Source of the DNA: Petrolisthes cinctipes
Lineage: Eukaryota; Arthropoda; Malacostraca; Decapoda; Porcellanidae
Direction: 5' to 3'
Assembly (NCBI GenBank): GCA_033782935.1
Contig: JAWQEG010001222.1
Location: 62,001-126,000 of the forward strand
Length of the DNA: 64,000 nucleotides
The translations under genes and the position numbers were made by a program. Numbering within the stretch: position 1 is the stretch's first letter; every line of letters begins with the position of its first letter. The notes beneath the pieces were generated by a model that was given only the letters and a program-made list of their open reading frames with translations, did no database searches and was not told where the DNA came from. Shown here piece by piece: positions 29,425-42,121 of this stretch.

Positions 29425-30791
29425 TTTTTTAGCACAATATATTAGTTGTTGATCTCGTCTTAGACGGAGGGGAGGTACTTGTGACTCCACCTCTAGACGC
29501 TCGATTCGAGTGCAACATAGAGCTCAAAGACACACACGCAAACACGCATTGTGTACAACATCCAAACCTTTCAACACAGAAACAGATGCCGAACCATACA
29601 CTATTGACCCATAATCTACTCTAGATCTAGATCGCCATGTCATTCAACTGTCAAAATGCAGTCCAAGAAATTTATTTGAATATAATATAGGTAGGGGGTT
29701 GTCACCCATAGTCAGCCGGACGTCAGGCTTCTTCCTATGAGTGAAAATCACCCCTACACTCTTTCTAATTGAAAACTTAAAACCCCACTGGAGGCCCCAA
29801 TTGTGAATCAAATCCAGTGCCAATTGGATCTGAGTTTCCAAAAACTCTACACTACAGCTGGAGTGCCATATCGCACACTCATCAAAGTACAGTGAGTATT
29901 TAAGATTTCGAGGAGGAACTGGTAGAATGTAATTGATCATACATAGAAATAAGGTAGGAGACGGAACACTCCCCTAAAGGATCCTGTTTGCCTGGACAAA
30001 TATGTCCGAGAAAGTGACTGTGTCCGAAAAAAGCTTGACAGAGAAGGTTCTGTCAGAAATGAAATTCTTACAAAAAAGGGCAGGTTACCGCGTAATCCCA
30101 TCGCATATAGTTTCCTGAGGAGGCCATGTTGCCAAGTCATGTCGTAGGCTTTTTCAATGTCTAAAAATACTGCAATCAAAAATTGTTTTTTGGCAAATGC
30201 CTCTTGAATTTGAATTTCCAGGTTTATTAGCCGATCGAGCGTCTGGCGACCTTTTCGGAAGCCACACTGCTCGTCAACCAGCAAATTCCTGGAATTTAAA
30301 AAATGCAATAACCTACGATTAACAATTCGTTCCATTACCTTGCATAAGCAACTTGTGAGCGCAATAGAGCGATACGATGAAGTCGATCTGGGGTCCCCCC
30401 CTCCTTTCGGTATGGGAATGACATGTGCAAAGTGCCACGAAATTGGAAAGGTGTGACCACTCCAAATCTCGTTAAACACCTGCAACATCTTGATCATGGA
30501 ATCATAATCAAGATGCTTTATCATCTCATACCGAATCTCATCGGGTCCTGGGGATGTCCCACTACAGGCTCCTAGGGCTTGGTCAAGCTCTTGCATTGTT
30601 AGTTCACTGTTGTAATCTAATTCATCTCCTGTGGCAAAGTCATTATGCTGCAGCTCTGATGCTTCCTTGATGGGCAGGAAAGTTGGATGGTAATTTTCAG
30701 AGCTGCTAACAAAAGAGAACTGCCTGGCGAGGGCGTTAGCAATGTCTCTAGGTTCGTCATAGTTGATGTTATTAAAAGAGATGTTGGTCAT
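29425..30791 (-). pseudogene. LINE alpha-1 reverse transcriptase, mutated active site
   Basis: The frame 30791-29937 reads SGTSPGPDEIRYEMIKHL, FAHVIPIPKGGGDP, ALTSCLCKVMERIVNRRL, FRKGRQTLDRL and VFLDIEKAYDMTW, then shifts. The second part (29940-29644) has YSLYFDECAIWHSS where copy 2 has YADDCALLHSS: the catalytic YADD is YFDE here. A diverged tail (29425-29640) keeps IERLEVESQVPPLRLRRD. RT activity is not possible from this copy. Confidence 0.88.
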
Positions 30792-31181
30792 TTTATTGGA
30801 GATTTTTTTCTTATTTAATTTTCTTACAGTGGACCAGACTTGGGAAATTGATGTTTCACTGTTAATACTAGAGACAAAGCATCGCCAGGAGTCTCGTTTG
30901 GCTTGTCTGATGGTTCGACGAGCCCTAGCTCTCGCAAGTTCATCCTTGCGAAAGTTCTCATCACCAACGTGATTTTTGATAAGCCTGTAGGCTCTATTCC
31001 TCTCTCACAGTACCCTGCGGCAATCTGGCGTCCACCATGGAACTCTATGCTTTGCGCTATCTATCGAAGTCTTAGCAATTGTTGCCGTTGCGGCTTTGAG
31101 GATATTATCTTAAATATTATTTACTTTATAATCAATGGTTTCTCGAACAATTTCAATACTGACACCCTTTGTGAAGGACAC

Positions 31182-31905
31182 CTAGTCTACGTTTTTTACG
31201 TTAAATTTAGGTGCTGAAGGCTCTTTAATAGTGTCGCTTTTAAATTTAATCAAAATAGGAAAATGGTCGCTTCCCAATGAGTCATCAATGGGTAGCCACT
31301 GGCAAGTGGCTGCAATTGATGGGGAGACCAGAGATAGGTCAAGGACGCTAAAATTACCAGTATTATCATCAACTCTCGTCGGACTACCGTCGTTCAGAAG
31401 AACCAACTAGGAATCACTGATTAGCCTAGCCACCTGTTCCCCCTTTCTGTCATCCTGCATGGAACCCCATAACGTATGATTAGCATTAAAATCTAATACA
31501 ATTAATTTTCTACAGGGCAGACTGTCCTGTAGATCATAAACATCATCATAAGTTACTGTGTCAGGAGGACAGTAGACAGAACAGATAGTCAGATAGGTGC
31601 CACCGAATTTTACTCTGCAAGCGACACTTTCCAGAGGAAAATTACAGGGCACATCAGTGAAAGGGAGGTTATGGCGGATGTAAATTGCCACTCCACCTCC
31701 ACCCCTCCCCCCACGGTCCCTCCTAATTAACCTGTAGTTCCGAAGCTGAACAACCTCGTCTTCGACTTGGTCGCTCAGATGAGTTTCCTGAAGGGCAATA
31801 ATATCGACAGCGTAAGAACAAGCCAAAAGTTTGAGTTCATTTAATTTAGCTCTAAGGCTTCGACAGTTCCATTGGAGTATGGTTAGCGCGAAGATTATCG
31901 CTGTT
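31182..31905 (-). pseudogene. LINE alpha-1 AP endonuclease
   Basis: TILQWNCRSL, IIALQETHLSD, CSVYCPPD, VLDFNANHTLWGS and GSDHFPILIKF give the AP-endonuclease order (N, E, DxN, SDH). The usual GDFNAH is LDFNANH. A TAG at 31407-31409 breaks the frame and another stop ends it at 31182. The bridge to RT (30792-31181) is decayed. This enzyme nicks target DNA for LINE insertion. Confidence 0.85.
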
Positions 31906-32218
31906 TATGTGTTTTCTTGGGGCCTTGTTCGTCTGGCCGAACCTTTTTGTGCTGGAAGGGAAGACCCTCTTCCTCCCCTGCACTTCCCGGGGACCTCCCG
32001 CAGGCTGGTTTCGCGACGGTAGCCTCCATCGCCTGTTCCTTTCCATGAGGTACAGAGCCAGTCCTCGAACGGCTCGTCTCGCGACGAGCCCGACGACTCC
32101 CGGATGTAGGCTTCATGGGAGTCACCTGAGCGAGAACATGAGATCTTGAAGCTGATACGGTATCATCAGCCTTGTGGTGCTTCTTTTGTTGGGTTGATTC
32201 AAATATTTCTTCTAATTT

Positions 32219-33189
32219 CTAAGCCAAATTTTCTACTTGAAGCATTAGTTTGCTTACTTGATCTTTTAATTCTTTAATTTCTTTATCCTTAGCCTGGATA
32301 GTCACGTTGACATCAGTTGCATTAGCAGGAGCAGTGGTGCCAGTTATTGCTGCAGCATAGGAAACTGTGGGAGTTTGGTTAACCCCCTCCACCTTCCTCT
32401 TTGACTCACCATAACTGACATCATGAGCCCTCATGTATGCCATTGCCTCAGTCTCCACTTTAAGGCTCCTGCAGTCACCTGCACTTGCCTGGTGGGGGCC
32501 ACCACAATTAGCACACTTGAAAACTGTCTCTGTACACACTTCTGTCTCGTGACTACATGCACATTTACCACAGGTTAATGAATCTTTATTGCAGCACCTC
32601 AATGCTGTGTGTCCGAATTTCTGACAACGGAAACAACGCATCGGTTTCTGAACGTATGGTCTTACATGAACTATTTCGCAACCAATCTTAACTGTGTCCG
32701 GAATCTGGGCTGAAGCAAAAGTAAAAAAACATAAGCCAAATTTCTCTCTCTTGTTCTCTCTCATCCTGGTCAAAATGTCTGCCTCATTCAGAGCGGCCAA
32801 ATCCCTGTGGAAAATGACGCCCTTACAGGTACTTGGCCCCACTGGAATAGTGGTTTTCACCTTCAGGTCATGAATCTGCGTCAGTTTAAGGAGATCCTTA
32901 ACCTGGGATGCCTTCAGTACTTTCACCAGAAGACTACCATCAGGTAACTTCTTAGAACAATCAAGACTGCCACCTGCTTGACCATCAAGGACATTTTTGG
33001 ACCCTCGTCTACACATCTAATATTTACGTATCGAGCATTCATTGGAGGAATTTTAATATCAAGTTGTCGTTGTCTGTCTGCCTTAGGAGTTCCATTATTG
33101 TCAGCCATTGTTCTAGTTTGGTCCTTGGTCGTTAACCTCCCTCCTTGAGGAGGATGGAGACTAGTCGGGGGATCATCTATCCGGGGCAT
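32219..33189 (-). pseudogene. LINE alpha-1 ORF1 (gag-like, three zinc knuckles)
   Basis: The main frame (33016-32219) carries CFRCQKFGHTALRC, CGKCACSHETEVC and CANCGGPHQASAGDC, three Cys/His knuckles, after a basic region, and ends in a short coiled coil (KDKEIKELKDQVSKLML). The N terminus (MADNNGTPKADR at 33108, or MPRIDD at 33189) is in another frame; the shift is at an A-run near 33000. The product would bind the LINE RNA. Confidence 0.85.
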
Positions 33190-33640
33190 CGGACTACATC
33201 CGACCCCTCTCCTATCACACTCACCTAATTACCTTTACTATTGTATCAACCCCCAAAACAGGACAATAATTTAGGGTAATAAAAGTTGCCTTTACTCGCC
33301 CCCCCCCCTCTAGTGGTAGCCTGGCGGCGTTCTCCAGTACCAGCTAGGGGATCGGAGTTTATGCGGAAGGAACTTCCCCACCACCGAACCTGCCTAATGC
33401 GAGGGGTGGTGTAGTCAGAACCCACCTTTCAAGCGAATACCGTTGCTCAGCCAAGAGACAACCGTAGGCCCAGGAGGTCGCACGGAAAATATGGAAGAAA
33501 GAGTAGATTAAGAGAAAGAGGCGTCCAAATGACGCACCAACTACTGGGCCTCCCTACCACAGAGTTTCCCCTGAGGCAGCGAGTACTGCGGGTCTGTATT
33601 CTGTTGTTGCTGTGCTACGAGATGACGAGATCTGGACTGA

Positions 33641-34049
33641 ACATTTTTTAAGACTTATTTTATTTTATTTTTTTATTTTTTTTACGTTAAAAAGCCATCA
33701 CCCCTGATGGGGATGACATAAATGTAAACAAATAAGCCAACCCAGTAGTTTGCTCCAGTCATAGATGCTGGCTCATGTGAACAATGAAGGACATATCAGT
33801 ATGCGAGAATTGCCTCAGGAAAAGCACCTTCTCGCATACGTCATTTGTAATCCTTCATCATTATGCTAATTCAAAGGCAAAACAATATAAACATTTACAG
33901 TATATAGTAATCTAATCTCATATATAAAAATAAATGTATATAAAAGATAAATCTAATATACACAAATAAATATATATATATAAAATACATTTAATGTTTT
34001 TTTTTCCTGATAGTTATATACATTGTACATAGTTTATATATATACAAAA
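33641..34049. other. AT-rich spacer with a hairpin
   Basis: No ORF. An inverted repeat at 33784-33858 pairs ATGAAGGA and GTATGCGAGAA with TTCTCGCATAC and TCCTTCAT around a 19-base loop, with an unmatched segment between the two stem parts. Function unknown. Confidence 0.6.
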
Positions 34050-34495
34050 AGATTTTTTTTTTTTTATTGAATTAACAGTGTAGTGAATAAAGTGACATGG
34101 TGAGATATATTGACATGTTGATCTATATGGTGAAATATGTTGACGTGAGCAATATGGTGTGGATGTGGATGCAATGGTGAGTGTGAAAACGAACATCTTG
34201 TGGTGGTTCGTTCATATGGAGCGTATGGGGATGAGACGTTGAGTATGAAAGTGCACTGGATTGAGGTGAAGGAACGGAGTTGAAGATTCATATTGGGAAT
34301 GCGATGAAAGGTTGGAGTTGATCTGTATATGAGTGAAAGTGTCATTAGTTGGTAGGAGGGACGCCACTTGGCAAAGGACTGTGGTGCTTGGTGGTGATTT
34401 ATTTGTTGATTGACGCAGTTGACAATACATATATGTATAAATATGTATAAAAACCCCACTACCCATCCCACACATAAATTATAATAAAATCTAAG

Positions 34496-37387
34496 TCACA
34501 TCTCTCTGACTAGTCCGGTCTCTTTCACGAAAATCATCAATTTATCAGTCACACCAGGATCCCCATCACCCAAGACAGAGTTCAGATTCATGGGGACTTG
34601 ATTTACACTGCAATAGGCAGCCAGAGGCTGACGCTCCCCAACATACCTACTAAAGTGCAAAATGATGTGACTGATTGATAGCACCACATCACAGGTGTTA
34701 CATTGTGGTGGGAAACTATGATTGATATAAGGCAACATATGAATTAAAAGTGTGCTATTCACTCTTAATCTTACAAGTACTACTACTTCTTTACGATGTT
34801 GGCGATATGCTGAGGGCCAGTCTTCTATTGTGGTCTTAATAGCCAGGTCGGTCCACTTACTTTGCCACAGAAGATTAATTGATTTCTTACCGAAAGAGAG
34901 ACACGACTGTAGCTCCCGAGGGACTTCCCACATCTCCTCAAGTTCTACCGCCGACTTTGCAAGTAAGTCAGCCTGTTCATTACCGAAGATTCGACAATGA
35001 CCAGGCACCCAGATCAGAGAGAAAGACTTAGTAGACACATGTAATTTATTGATAATATTGACCAGGATTTCATTTTTAGTCGTTTTGCAAGATTTAATTG
35101 CCTGAAGGGCTGACAGTGAATCCGAAAAGATGACAAAACTGTCGTAATTTGAATTTTCAGAAAAATCTATAGCTCTGGCTATGGCAAATAGTTCTGCAGT
35201 AAACACAGATGCATATACGGGCAACCAGTATCTAAGACGACATTCTGCTGACCATACACTTGCACCCACACATTCATCCGTCTTAGAGCCATCAGTGTAC
35301 AAGTGGAATGACGCTAGGTTTCTAATGAGCATCTTCTGGAACAATTGTCTGACCTCCACCTCCGGCGACTGGGACTTGGCGGTGGGGAGCCAGTCAGTAA
35401 TAACGGTGGTGGGACTAGACTCCCAGGGCGCTATATTTAACATGATGAGTCGATCCCCACTAGACAGGTCGTACCCTAGCGCTTGACAGAGGAAGTGAAG
35501 CCGCACAGCCACTGACTTGAGGGCCCTATGCAGTAGATGTTCCCACTGCAGGAGGTTCACACAAGCCGGGATGGCCAGCGATGGTTTTCGGTAGGTGGTA
35601 ATACCGTATGATAGTAACAGGTGGTCTCGACGAATACAGAGGGGAGGAATATTAGCCTCTACTTCCATCCGCTCCACACGAGTACATCGAAGAGCTCCAA
35701 GACATATTCGTAAACATACATTCTGAAATACATCCAATCTCTTGAGTGTCGCCTCAGACGCCGACCCATACACCTGTGCGCCATAGTGAAGCTTTGAACG
35801 TATGAGGGACTTATACACCATCAATAAAGATGTTCCGTCAGATTTACCAGATAAATATTTAAGGACATTTAATTTCTTTCTACAACAAACAAGCAAATAA
35901 TTAATAAGACTTTTCCAATTAAGCCTACTGTCAAAATGTAGGCCTAGGAATCTTACTGAATTTTGAAAAGGTATCAGCTGATTATCTAAATTAATATGCA
36001 AATCAGGTACTCTACGTTTACGTGTTAAAACAATGCCGACACACTTAGGAACTGAAAACTTAAAACCCCACTGTGAGGCCCACTGATGGACAGAGTCAAG
36101 TGCTAATTGAATCTGCCTCGCCGAAAACTGAACATTGGGGGATGAGTGCAACAATGCACAATCGTCAGCATACAGTGAGTATTTAAGGTTTCGGGGAACA
36201 GAAGCTGATAACAGAACATCATTAATAGCAATACTGAAAAGAGTCAGGCTAAGTACACTTCCTTGGGGCACCCCATTTTCTTGGACAAATATGTTGGATG
36301 TTACGTTATAAGGCAACCTGACAGAAAATGTCCTGTCAGCAAGGAAGTTACTGATAAATATAGGCAAATTACCCTTTAAGCCATAGGCGTAAAGTTTCTG
36401 TAGTAGTCCGTTACGCCATGTCATGTCGTATGCTTTTTGAATATCCAAAAATATACCTATCATGAAATGTTTCCGAGCAAATGTCTCGGCAATGCAATGC
36501 TTCAAATGCATTAAATGGTCTAGAGTGGACTGATGTTGACGAAATCCACTCTGTTGAACATTTAACACATTCTTCGACTCGAAAACAAAAACCAGTCTTT
36601 TATTTACTATACGTTCCATGACCTTACATAAACAGTCAGTCAGCGCAATAGGACGAAACGAACTGGGATTCGTAAGGCGACCATCTCGTTAAGGTATCAG
36701 TATGACATGCGCGTAGTGCCATGAGTTTGGAAACGTTTGATACATCCAAATCTCATTAAACACCGTTAACAGATTACTCAGGTTGTCCTGAGTAAGATGC
36801 TGAATCATACCGTACATAATGGCTGAGGGGCCGGGACTGGAGCCTTTACAGGATTTCAGGGCGAGGAGAAGTTCGTTAATCATACACTCTTTGTTGTAGC
36901 TAGAATTTACGTCTTCTGTGGCAAAGTCTATCTCTTGCAGCTCAGCCTCCCGTTTGTGGTCTTGAAAACGAGGGTCGTAGTTAGCTGAGCTGCTTACGTC
37001 AGCAAATTGTCTAGCAATGGTGTTAGCTATGTCCACGGGATCGTCGATGATGTTACCGCCCACGTCAAGGGTGGTGATGGGCGTGCGGGTGTACTTGTTA
37101 TTAAAAATATTAATTGTGGACCAGACCTGACCTAGTGGCGTGGTACGATTCACCGTGGACACGAAACTCCTCCAGGAGTCTCGTTTTGCTGACTTAATTA
37201 TTCTCCTCGTCTCAGCCCTTGCCCTTATAGGCAATGAAGTGAGCTTGTGTTGGCTCTCTGCCATAAATCCTGCATCGCCTATTACGCTTAGTGAGTGTTT
37301 GTCGGCATTCTGGTGTCCACCAAGAAACTCTTCGCCTATCGTGGGTTGTAGGATGGATGGATGTCTGTATGTGTTCGACTTTTTCAT
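34496..37387 (-). pseudogene. LINE alpha-2 ORF2: RT, RNase H, C-terminal Cys/His
   Basis: One frame of about 960 codons with a single stop, TAA at 36689-36691 just before the FRPIAL-type RT motif. RT: SSPGPSAIMYGMIQHL, FLDIQKAYDMTW, GVPQGSVLSLTLF and YSLYADDCALLHSS (YADD intact). RNase H: LYTDGSKTDECVGASVWS, TAELFAIARAI, IFSDSLSALQAI and WVPGHCRIFGNEQADLLA. C-terminal QCNTCDVVLSISHIILHF has lost the last Cys of the CX2CX8HX4C motif. Copy 1 and this copy derive from one family. Confidence 0.9.
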
Positions 37388-37496
37388 CTATATTTTCTCC
37401 CGAGATATCTAGATTGGCGATCCCTGAGAAGTATCCCCAATCTGCTTTCTTATATTTAAATTTTGGTAGTGGTGGTGGTGGCCGAAAGTTGCCGCA

Positions 37497-38132
37497 TTAG
37501 AAAGTAAGACACATGGGTAAGTGATCGCTTCCCAGGGAGTGGTCATATGTTGCCCAAGTGTTGTCTGTTAGTATTTCGGGGGAAGATAAGGATAAGTCAC
37601 TGCATGTGGTTTGACCGGTATGATCATCTACACGAGTCGCACGACCATCATTCAGTAAACATAAGTTGGAAAGTAATAAAAGGTCAGCAATCTGATTACC
37701 ACGTCCATCCGACCTCAAGCTACCCCATTGATTGTGATGGGCGTTAAAATCGCCAAGAAGTAATTTTCTACCGGGCAATGAATCGAAAAGTGAAGTAAAA
37801 TCATCATCATCAATGCGATCAAGTGGTGGAAAGTACAGAGAACAAATTGTCAGGTACGTGTTGCCGAATTTTACTCTGCATGCGACGGCTTCCAGAGGAG
37901 AATTCAGTCCCACTACTGAATGGGGTATTGACTTGTGAACGTAAATAGCTAACCCATGACCGTCATGTTTCCTGTACGAATGGTAGTGTTTAAAAAGTTG
38001 AGGATCAGGCTGATCTCTCAAAAACGTCTCATGCAGACAAACTACCTGAGGCACGTGTTGATCTAGCACGGGTGCAAGTTGTGGTGCTTTATTCCTAATA
38101 CCTCTACAATTCCACTGGAGGATATTATACAT
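37497..38132 (-). pseudogene. LINE alpha-2 AP endonuclease
   Basis: 211 residues. ILQWNCRGIRNK, VVCLHETFLRD, ICSLYFPP, LLLGDFNAHHNQWGS and LGSDHLPMCLTF give the complete set of AP-endonuclease motifs. It ends in a stop and resumes as RT in another frame, so a frameshift near 37400-37500 separates the two. The ATG start (MYNILQWN) at 38132 is plausible for ORF2. Confidence 0.88.
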
Positions 38133-38162
38133 GATGGAGGCTTAAAGGATTTAATTAAGTGC

Positions 38163-38411
38163 CTAAGAGTACTTAGCCTTCTTCGTATTCTTTGGAGGAG
38201 TACCTCCATCACCAGGCCTCGATCGGCGGTTGTCGATGGATACCTCCATGTTCCCTTCGGAGAAGCGTGACCTGTTCGCTCCTCTCACGGGAGTAGGCTG
38301 GGCCATCACGTGAGAGTTGGGTTGCTTCGTGAGGAGGATCATATTGAATTTGTTCTTACGGTTCTTCTTGCCATTCTGTTTTGGAGAAGTAATAATAGCA
38401 TCAGAGTACAA
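38163..38411 (-). pseudogene. LINE alpha-2 ORF1 C-terminal fragment
   Basis: A Lys/Arg-rich tail (QNGKKNRKNKFN, RSRFSEGNMEVSIDNRRSRP, PPKNTKKAKYS). It sits where copy 1 has a similar basic region (about 31895-32125) just upstream of its endonuclease. No zinc knuckles remain. Confidence 0.5.
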
Positions 38412-38450
38412 CAGTGAAGAAACATCAGGAGTTGAAGAGATAGATTGAGG

Positions 38451-38975
38451 GTTGCATGAAACATGTTCAGTAAAAGAAGAAGATGAAGCAGAGGGAGTTA
38501 GTATTAACTGATAAAACCAGCTTGTCTGAAACTCTCATCTTAATATATATTGAAATGAAGAGCCATGGAGCTATGGATATTTAAGTTTTGGGTTGGCTTC
38601 AGAGTCGTTAATATTTATATAAATAAAATATCAGGTAATTATAAGTATGAGTAAATCTATGAATAAATATTATTATTATAAATTCAGTTGGAGGCATAGT
38701 CGGCATCGAAGTCGTAATTATGAAACATCTGTGGTCGGAGTCGGATTCGGCTAACAGTTGTATTGACAGTAAATATGTGGTTACACCGAGGTGTTGTATA
38801 CATTCCTTCTGTACTAAATATGATGTTCTATTTATATGAATTCATACTGACAGACGTAAACTGAAATAATTATGAGGTGATGATTATATTACTTTGACAC
38901 GGTTTTCAATGTTTGATAAACGCATATATAACAAAAGATAATATGCCACGTCACGGCTTTATACCAAACCTGATA

Positions 38976-39014
<39 letters not shown>

Positions 39015-39059
39015 AAGAAGTAAGAGATAGAGAGAGATAGAAACGAGGTGCTAGAGTGA

Positions 39060-39108
<49 letters not shown>

Positions 39109-39415
39109 CTGAATAGCAAGAGAGAGAAAACAAAACGAGGTGCTAGAGTGATAGTGTGTGTGTGTGAGTGTGTGTATTGAGAAGCAAGAGAGAGAGAGAG
39201 AGAGAGAGAGAAGGAGCTAGAGTAGGCTGCTTGTTGTCCGTAATGAGAGATGAAGTAAACTATGTTTGGTGTCCAAGTGTGTAGTCAGGTGTGTCTACAA
39301 AAATTAATATATGTAAATAAATTTTGTATTACTTGGGGGATAACACAGTACTGATATGTTAATAAATATATTAAAATAACTGTAATGTTGCATTAGCACA
39401 TGTGACTCCTCTTCT
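38451..39415. repeat. AT-rich spacer with TG and GA microsatellites
   Basis: (TG)n at 38977-39011, 39061-39110 (ending in TA repeats) and 39153-39175, with (GA)n at 39185-39211. The segment CGAGGTGCTAGAGTGATAG between TG tracts is repeated, so this is a loose tandem array of about 85-105 bp. No gene is seen. Confidence 0.8.
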
Positions 39416-39417
39416 TC

Positions 39418-40625
39418 GGCTACGTCTAATGTCTGCTCTGTTGCAAGATGATGACGATGATGCAGAGGAGATAACTGAGGAGGAGTTGCGACGTGCTCTC
39501 TTTCGGGGTAGAGCTTCTTCCCCTGGTGATGATGGTATTACTTATGCTGTGCTGCGCCTACTTCAACAAGTTCCTGGGAACCCTCTACTTCGACTGTACA
39601 ATCTTTGTCTTCGTGATGGTTGTGTACCACGAGCCTGGACCAGCAGCACAATAATACCCATCCCTAAGCCCGGCACTGTGAAGTTCAGGCCTATTTCCCT
39701 GACTTCCTGTTTTTGTAAGGTTATGGAGAGAATCATACTCAATCGTCTCATGTACAGACTGCAGGATCGCCTTTCTCCATGGCTGTTTGGTTTCCTTCCC
39801 CAACGGAGCACACACCACTGCCTAGTCGACTTGTACACTCGCCTTAACAGGGACAGTGTGGTGGCCTTCATTGACCTTCGAAGTGCCTTCGATGTTGCTA
39901 ATAGAGACGTCATTTTGGATCAACTGGTTGACTTTGGGATAAAGGGTAATCTATTACGGTTGATTCGGGGCTACCTGAGGTACAGGACCTGCCGTGTGTT
40001 TTTCAATGGTGCGCTCAGTCCTTTGCGCAGTTTTCATCTTGGTACGCCTCAAGGGGGTGTTCTCAGCCCATTGTTATTTAATATTCTGATGCATCGGCTG
40101 CTCACTTCTCTCCCTGATATACCTGGAACTACAATTACGTGTTATGCTGATGATATCTGTGTTCATTCTACCTCACCAAGGGATCTCCAGCGGTTTCTTG
40201 ACTCCTTCTCTGTGTCCTCCTCTCACTGTGGCATTATTGTCTCCCCAGATAAGAGCAGAATATTCACCTGCCGCCTTCCTCAAGCTCGGCCAGTGTTCAC
40301 CATTGGAGGGACTGTCATTCCCATGTGTTCCCAGTATCGCTACCTGGGCGCGCCAGTCAATATTTGGCCAATTGTCCCTGCCAGACCTCAAGACCATCCC
40401 ATTGTCCAGGACTTATTGGGTCGTTTCCAGCGCCGACTTACACCACTTCAATATCTCACTAACTACTCCTCGGGCATCTCCATCCCAGTAGCCAGGACTA
40501 TCCAAATTGTTTTTATCCATTCAGTTGTTGATTACCTCTCCCCTGCTCTGATTCAACTTCCCAGGGCTACTCATGAAACTTTAGAAAAATTTCAGAATAG
40601 AGCAATGAGAATAATTCTCGGTTGA
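39418..40625 (+). pseudogene. LINE beta-A reverse transcriptase
   Basis: About 400 open codons: EEELRRALFRGRASSPGDDG, IIPIPKPGTVKFRPISLTS, VAFIDLRSAFDVANRD, LGTPQGGVLSPLLFNILM and TCYADDICVHST (YADD at 40143-40154). All RT motifs are intact. The frame stops at TGA 40623-40625 in MRIILG-stop; copy B has the same TGA, and downstream sequence (PMSTRIVNMQRELRLPP) continues in the same frame. Confidence 0.9.
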
Positions 40626-40693
40626 CCAATGTCGACCAGGATAGTGAACATGCAGCGTGAGTTGCGTCTTCCCCCATTAGTGGAGTGAATTTA

Positions 40694-41278
40694 TTCTTGT
40701 ACCGTACCATGAGGCAAGGCAGGTAAACGATAAGATTAGCTAGGGTCAGATAACAGACTACCTGTCCAGAACCGGCATTAAATAAATAGACAAGAGATAG
40801 ACAGTATGATAATCAGGTATCACGAACTATTTATCAGTATAGGTATCTGGAGATAGAAGCAAGGGTCCTTTCAGGCATGACTCAGGCCTCATGACCATAG
40901 TCCCACGTGATTCATCCTACCACATGGCCACAGGTAAACCACAGAAAAGCATAACCATCAAGTTGGTAATATTGTATCCAGACATAGCTGTCAACTCAAG
41001 TTAGAGAATAGATATAAACGACTGAGAAGAGACTCAGTTAGGACACTACCATCTCAATCTAGAAAGACCAGACATCTTCCTCTGGGCTCCTTAAGACAAG
41101 GCACAAAATTCCATAGAATTAATTTAAGGAATAAAGTAAGTAATTTTACTACTGAAGTTTATTTTTACCTCAACTGAACACCAATCACGTCTCCAACTTC
41201 ACAACCAACCAACAACTACACCCTCAAGAACAAGGTACCAGATTCTTCAAAGAGACAAGCCCAGGGCTGGTACATTCT
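40694..41278. mobile_element. Solo LTR (577 bp) with TTCT target duplication
   Basis: Relative to copy B, 40698-41274 is extra. It starts TGTACCGTACC and ends GGGCTGGTACA, that is TG...CA with short inverted tips (TGTACC/GGTACA). TTCT is repeated on both sides (40694-40697, 41275-41278). The features fit a solo LTR of a Ty3/gypsy-type element left after LTR recombination. No internal region remains; it is unlike the provirus LTRs. Confidence 0.85.
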
Positions 41279-42121
41279 AATGTTACTTGCTTCACTGTCA
41301 AGTGCCTCCATTTCCCACATCTTTCACCCCATTACTCTCAGTTAGTCAGGACTTCTCTTAGACCAAAATACCCGGTCCCTCCCATACTGCCTGCTGGACG
41401 TACTCTTATAAGGTCTGTTTAGTCTATGCTCCGTAGTCTTAATATAGATATAATGGTGGCCGACGTCCCCCCAGGGCCCCCTCCGTGGATGCTACCAACA
41501 CCTGATGTGAGCTTCACACCTACTTCCAAGTCGGGACTGCCTTCTCTACAGCGGCAGTTGACTCTGGAAGACATAGAAACAGTGACGTCCTCCATCACAG
41601 ATCCATACTGCCTCTACACTGATGGCTCATTGCAAGTGGATGGTGCAGCAGGTTGTGCCAATTTCTCACCTGACATGGAGTCACCTCCAGGGGGCTGGGT
41701 TTGCCGTCGTCTCTGTAACCACTCTAGCTCAACATTGTGTGAACTGTATGCCATTCTGGATGCTGTTAGTCTTGTTTGTCAACGTGGAGTGAATGCTGCC
41801 ATTTTTTGTGACTCCAAACCTGCCCTTCATTCTCTCTCTAGTGTTCAGCCCACACACTCTACTGTTGTTCAGCAGATTTTATCGTTTTAGGCCTTATTGC
41901 GTCATCGTAACTTGACTGTCAAATTTTTATGGGTGCCATCCAATGTAGGTTTACGTCACATTGGTACAGTTGACAGACTCGCAAAGGAAGCCTGTCATCT
42001 GCTTCCTCGTGGTGCTGGACGTCCTCTCTCCCTGACATGTTACCTCTCTAAAGTTCGCTCCGCCGCTCTCCTCCCTGTACTGCGACGCAGGGATGCAGAG
42101 CATCTCCATCACACATTATGA
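41279..42121 (+). pseudogene. LINE beta-A RNase H region
   Basis: CLYTDGSLQVDGAAGCA, CELYAILDAVS, IFCDSKPALHS and WVPSNVGLRHIGTVDRLAKEA mark RNase H. The usual SHVG is SNVG, as in copy B. A TAG at 41888-41890 breaks the frame; copy B has a sense codon there. A frameshift near 42090 separates the C-terminal domain. Confidence 0.85.

Larger units (their letters stand above)
28005..33640 (-). mobile_element. LINE with RNase H, family alpha copy 1 (I-group-like)
   Basis: Read on minus: a 5' UTR (about 33190-33640), a zinc-knuckle ORF1, an AP endonuclease, RT, RNase H, a C-terminal Cys/His motif, and a 3' end with AATAAATCC and a (GAGT)n tail near 28005. RNase H after RT plus a CCHC ORF1 places it among I-like non-LTR elements; the exact clade is not decided. 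It has many lesions and is inactive. A related copy lies at 34050-38450. Confidence 0.85.
34050..38450 (-). mobile_element. LINE family alpha copy 2
   Basis: Same order as copy 1 on minus: ORF1 tail (38411-38163), endonuclease (38132-37497), RT plus RNase H (37387-34496), a 3' UTR of about 440 bp and a poly(A) run (T-run on plus at 34052-34065). ORF1 is mostly missing, so it is 5'-truncated or cut near 38450. It is better preserved than copy 1. Confidence 0.88.

Noticed and set aside
40623..40625. TGA as a selenocysteine codon in LINE beta
   Set aside because: A Cys is usual here and TGA is shared by both copies, but no SECIS-like element was recognised and the copies carry other stops; common defective ancestry is simpler.
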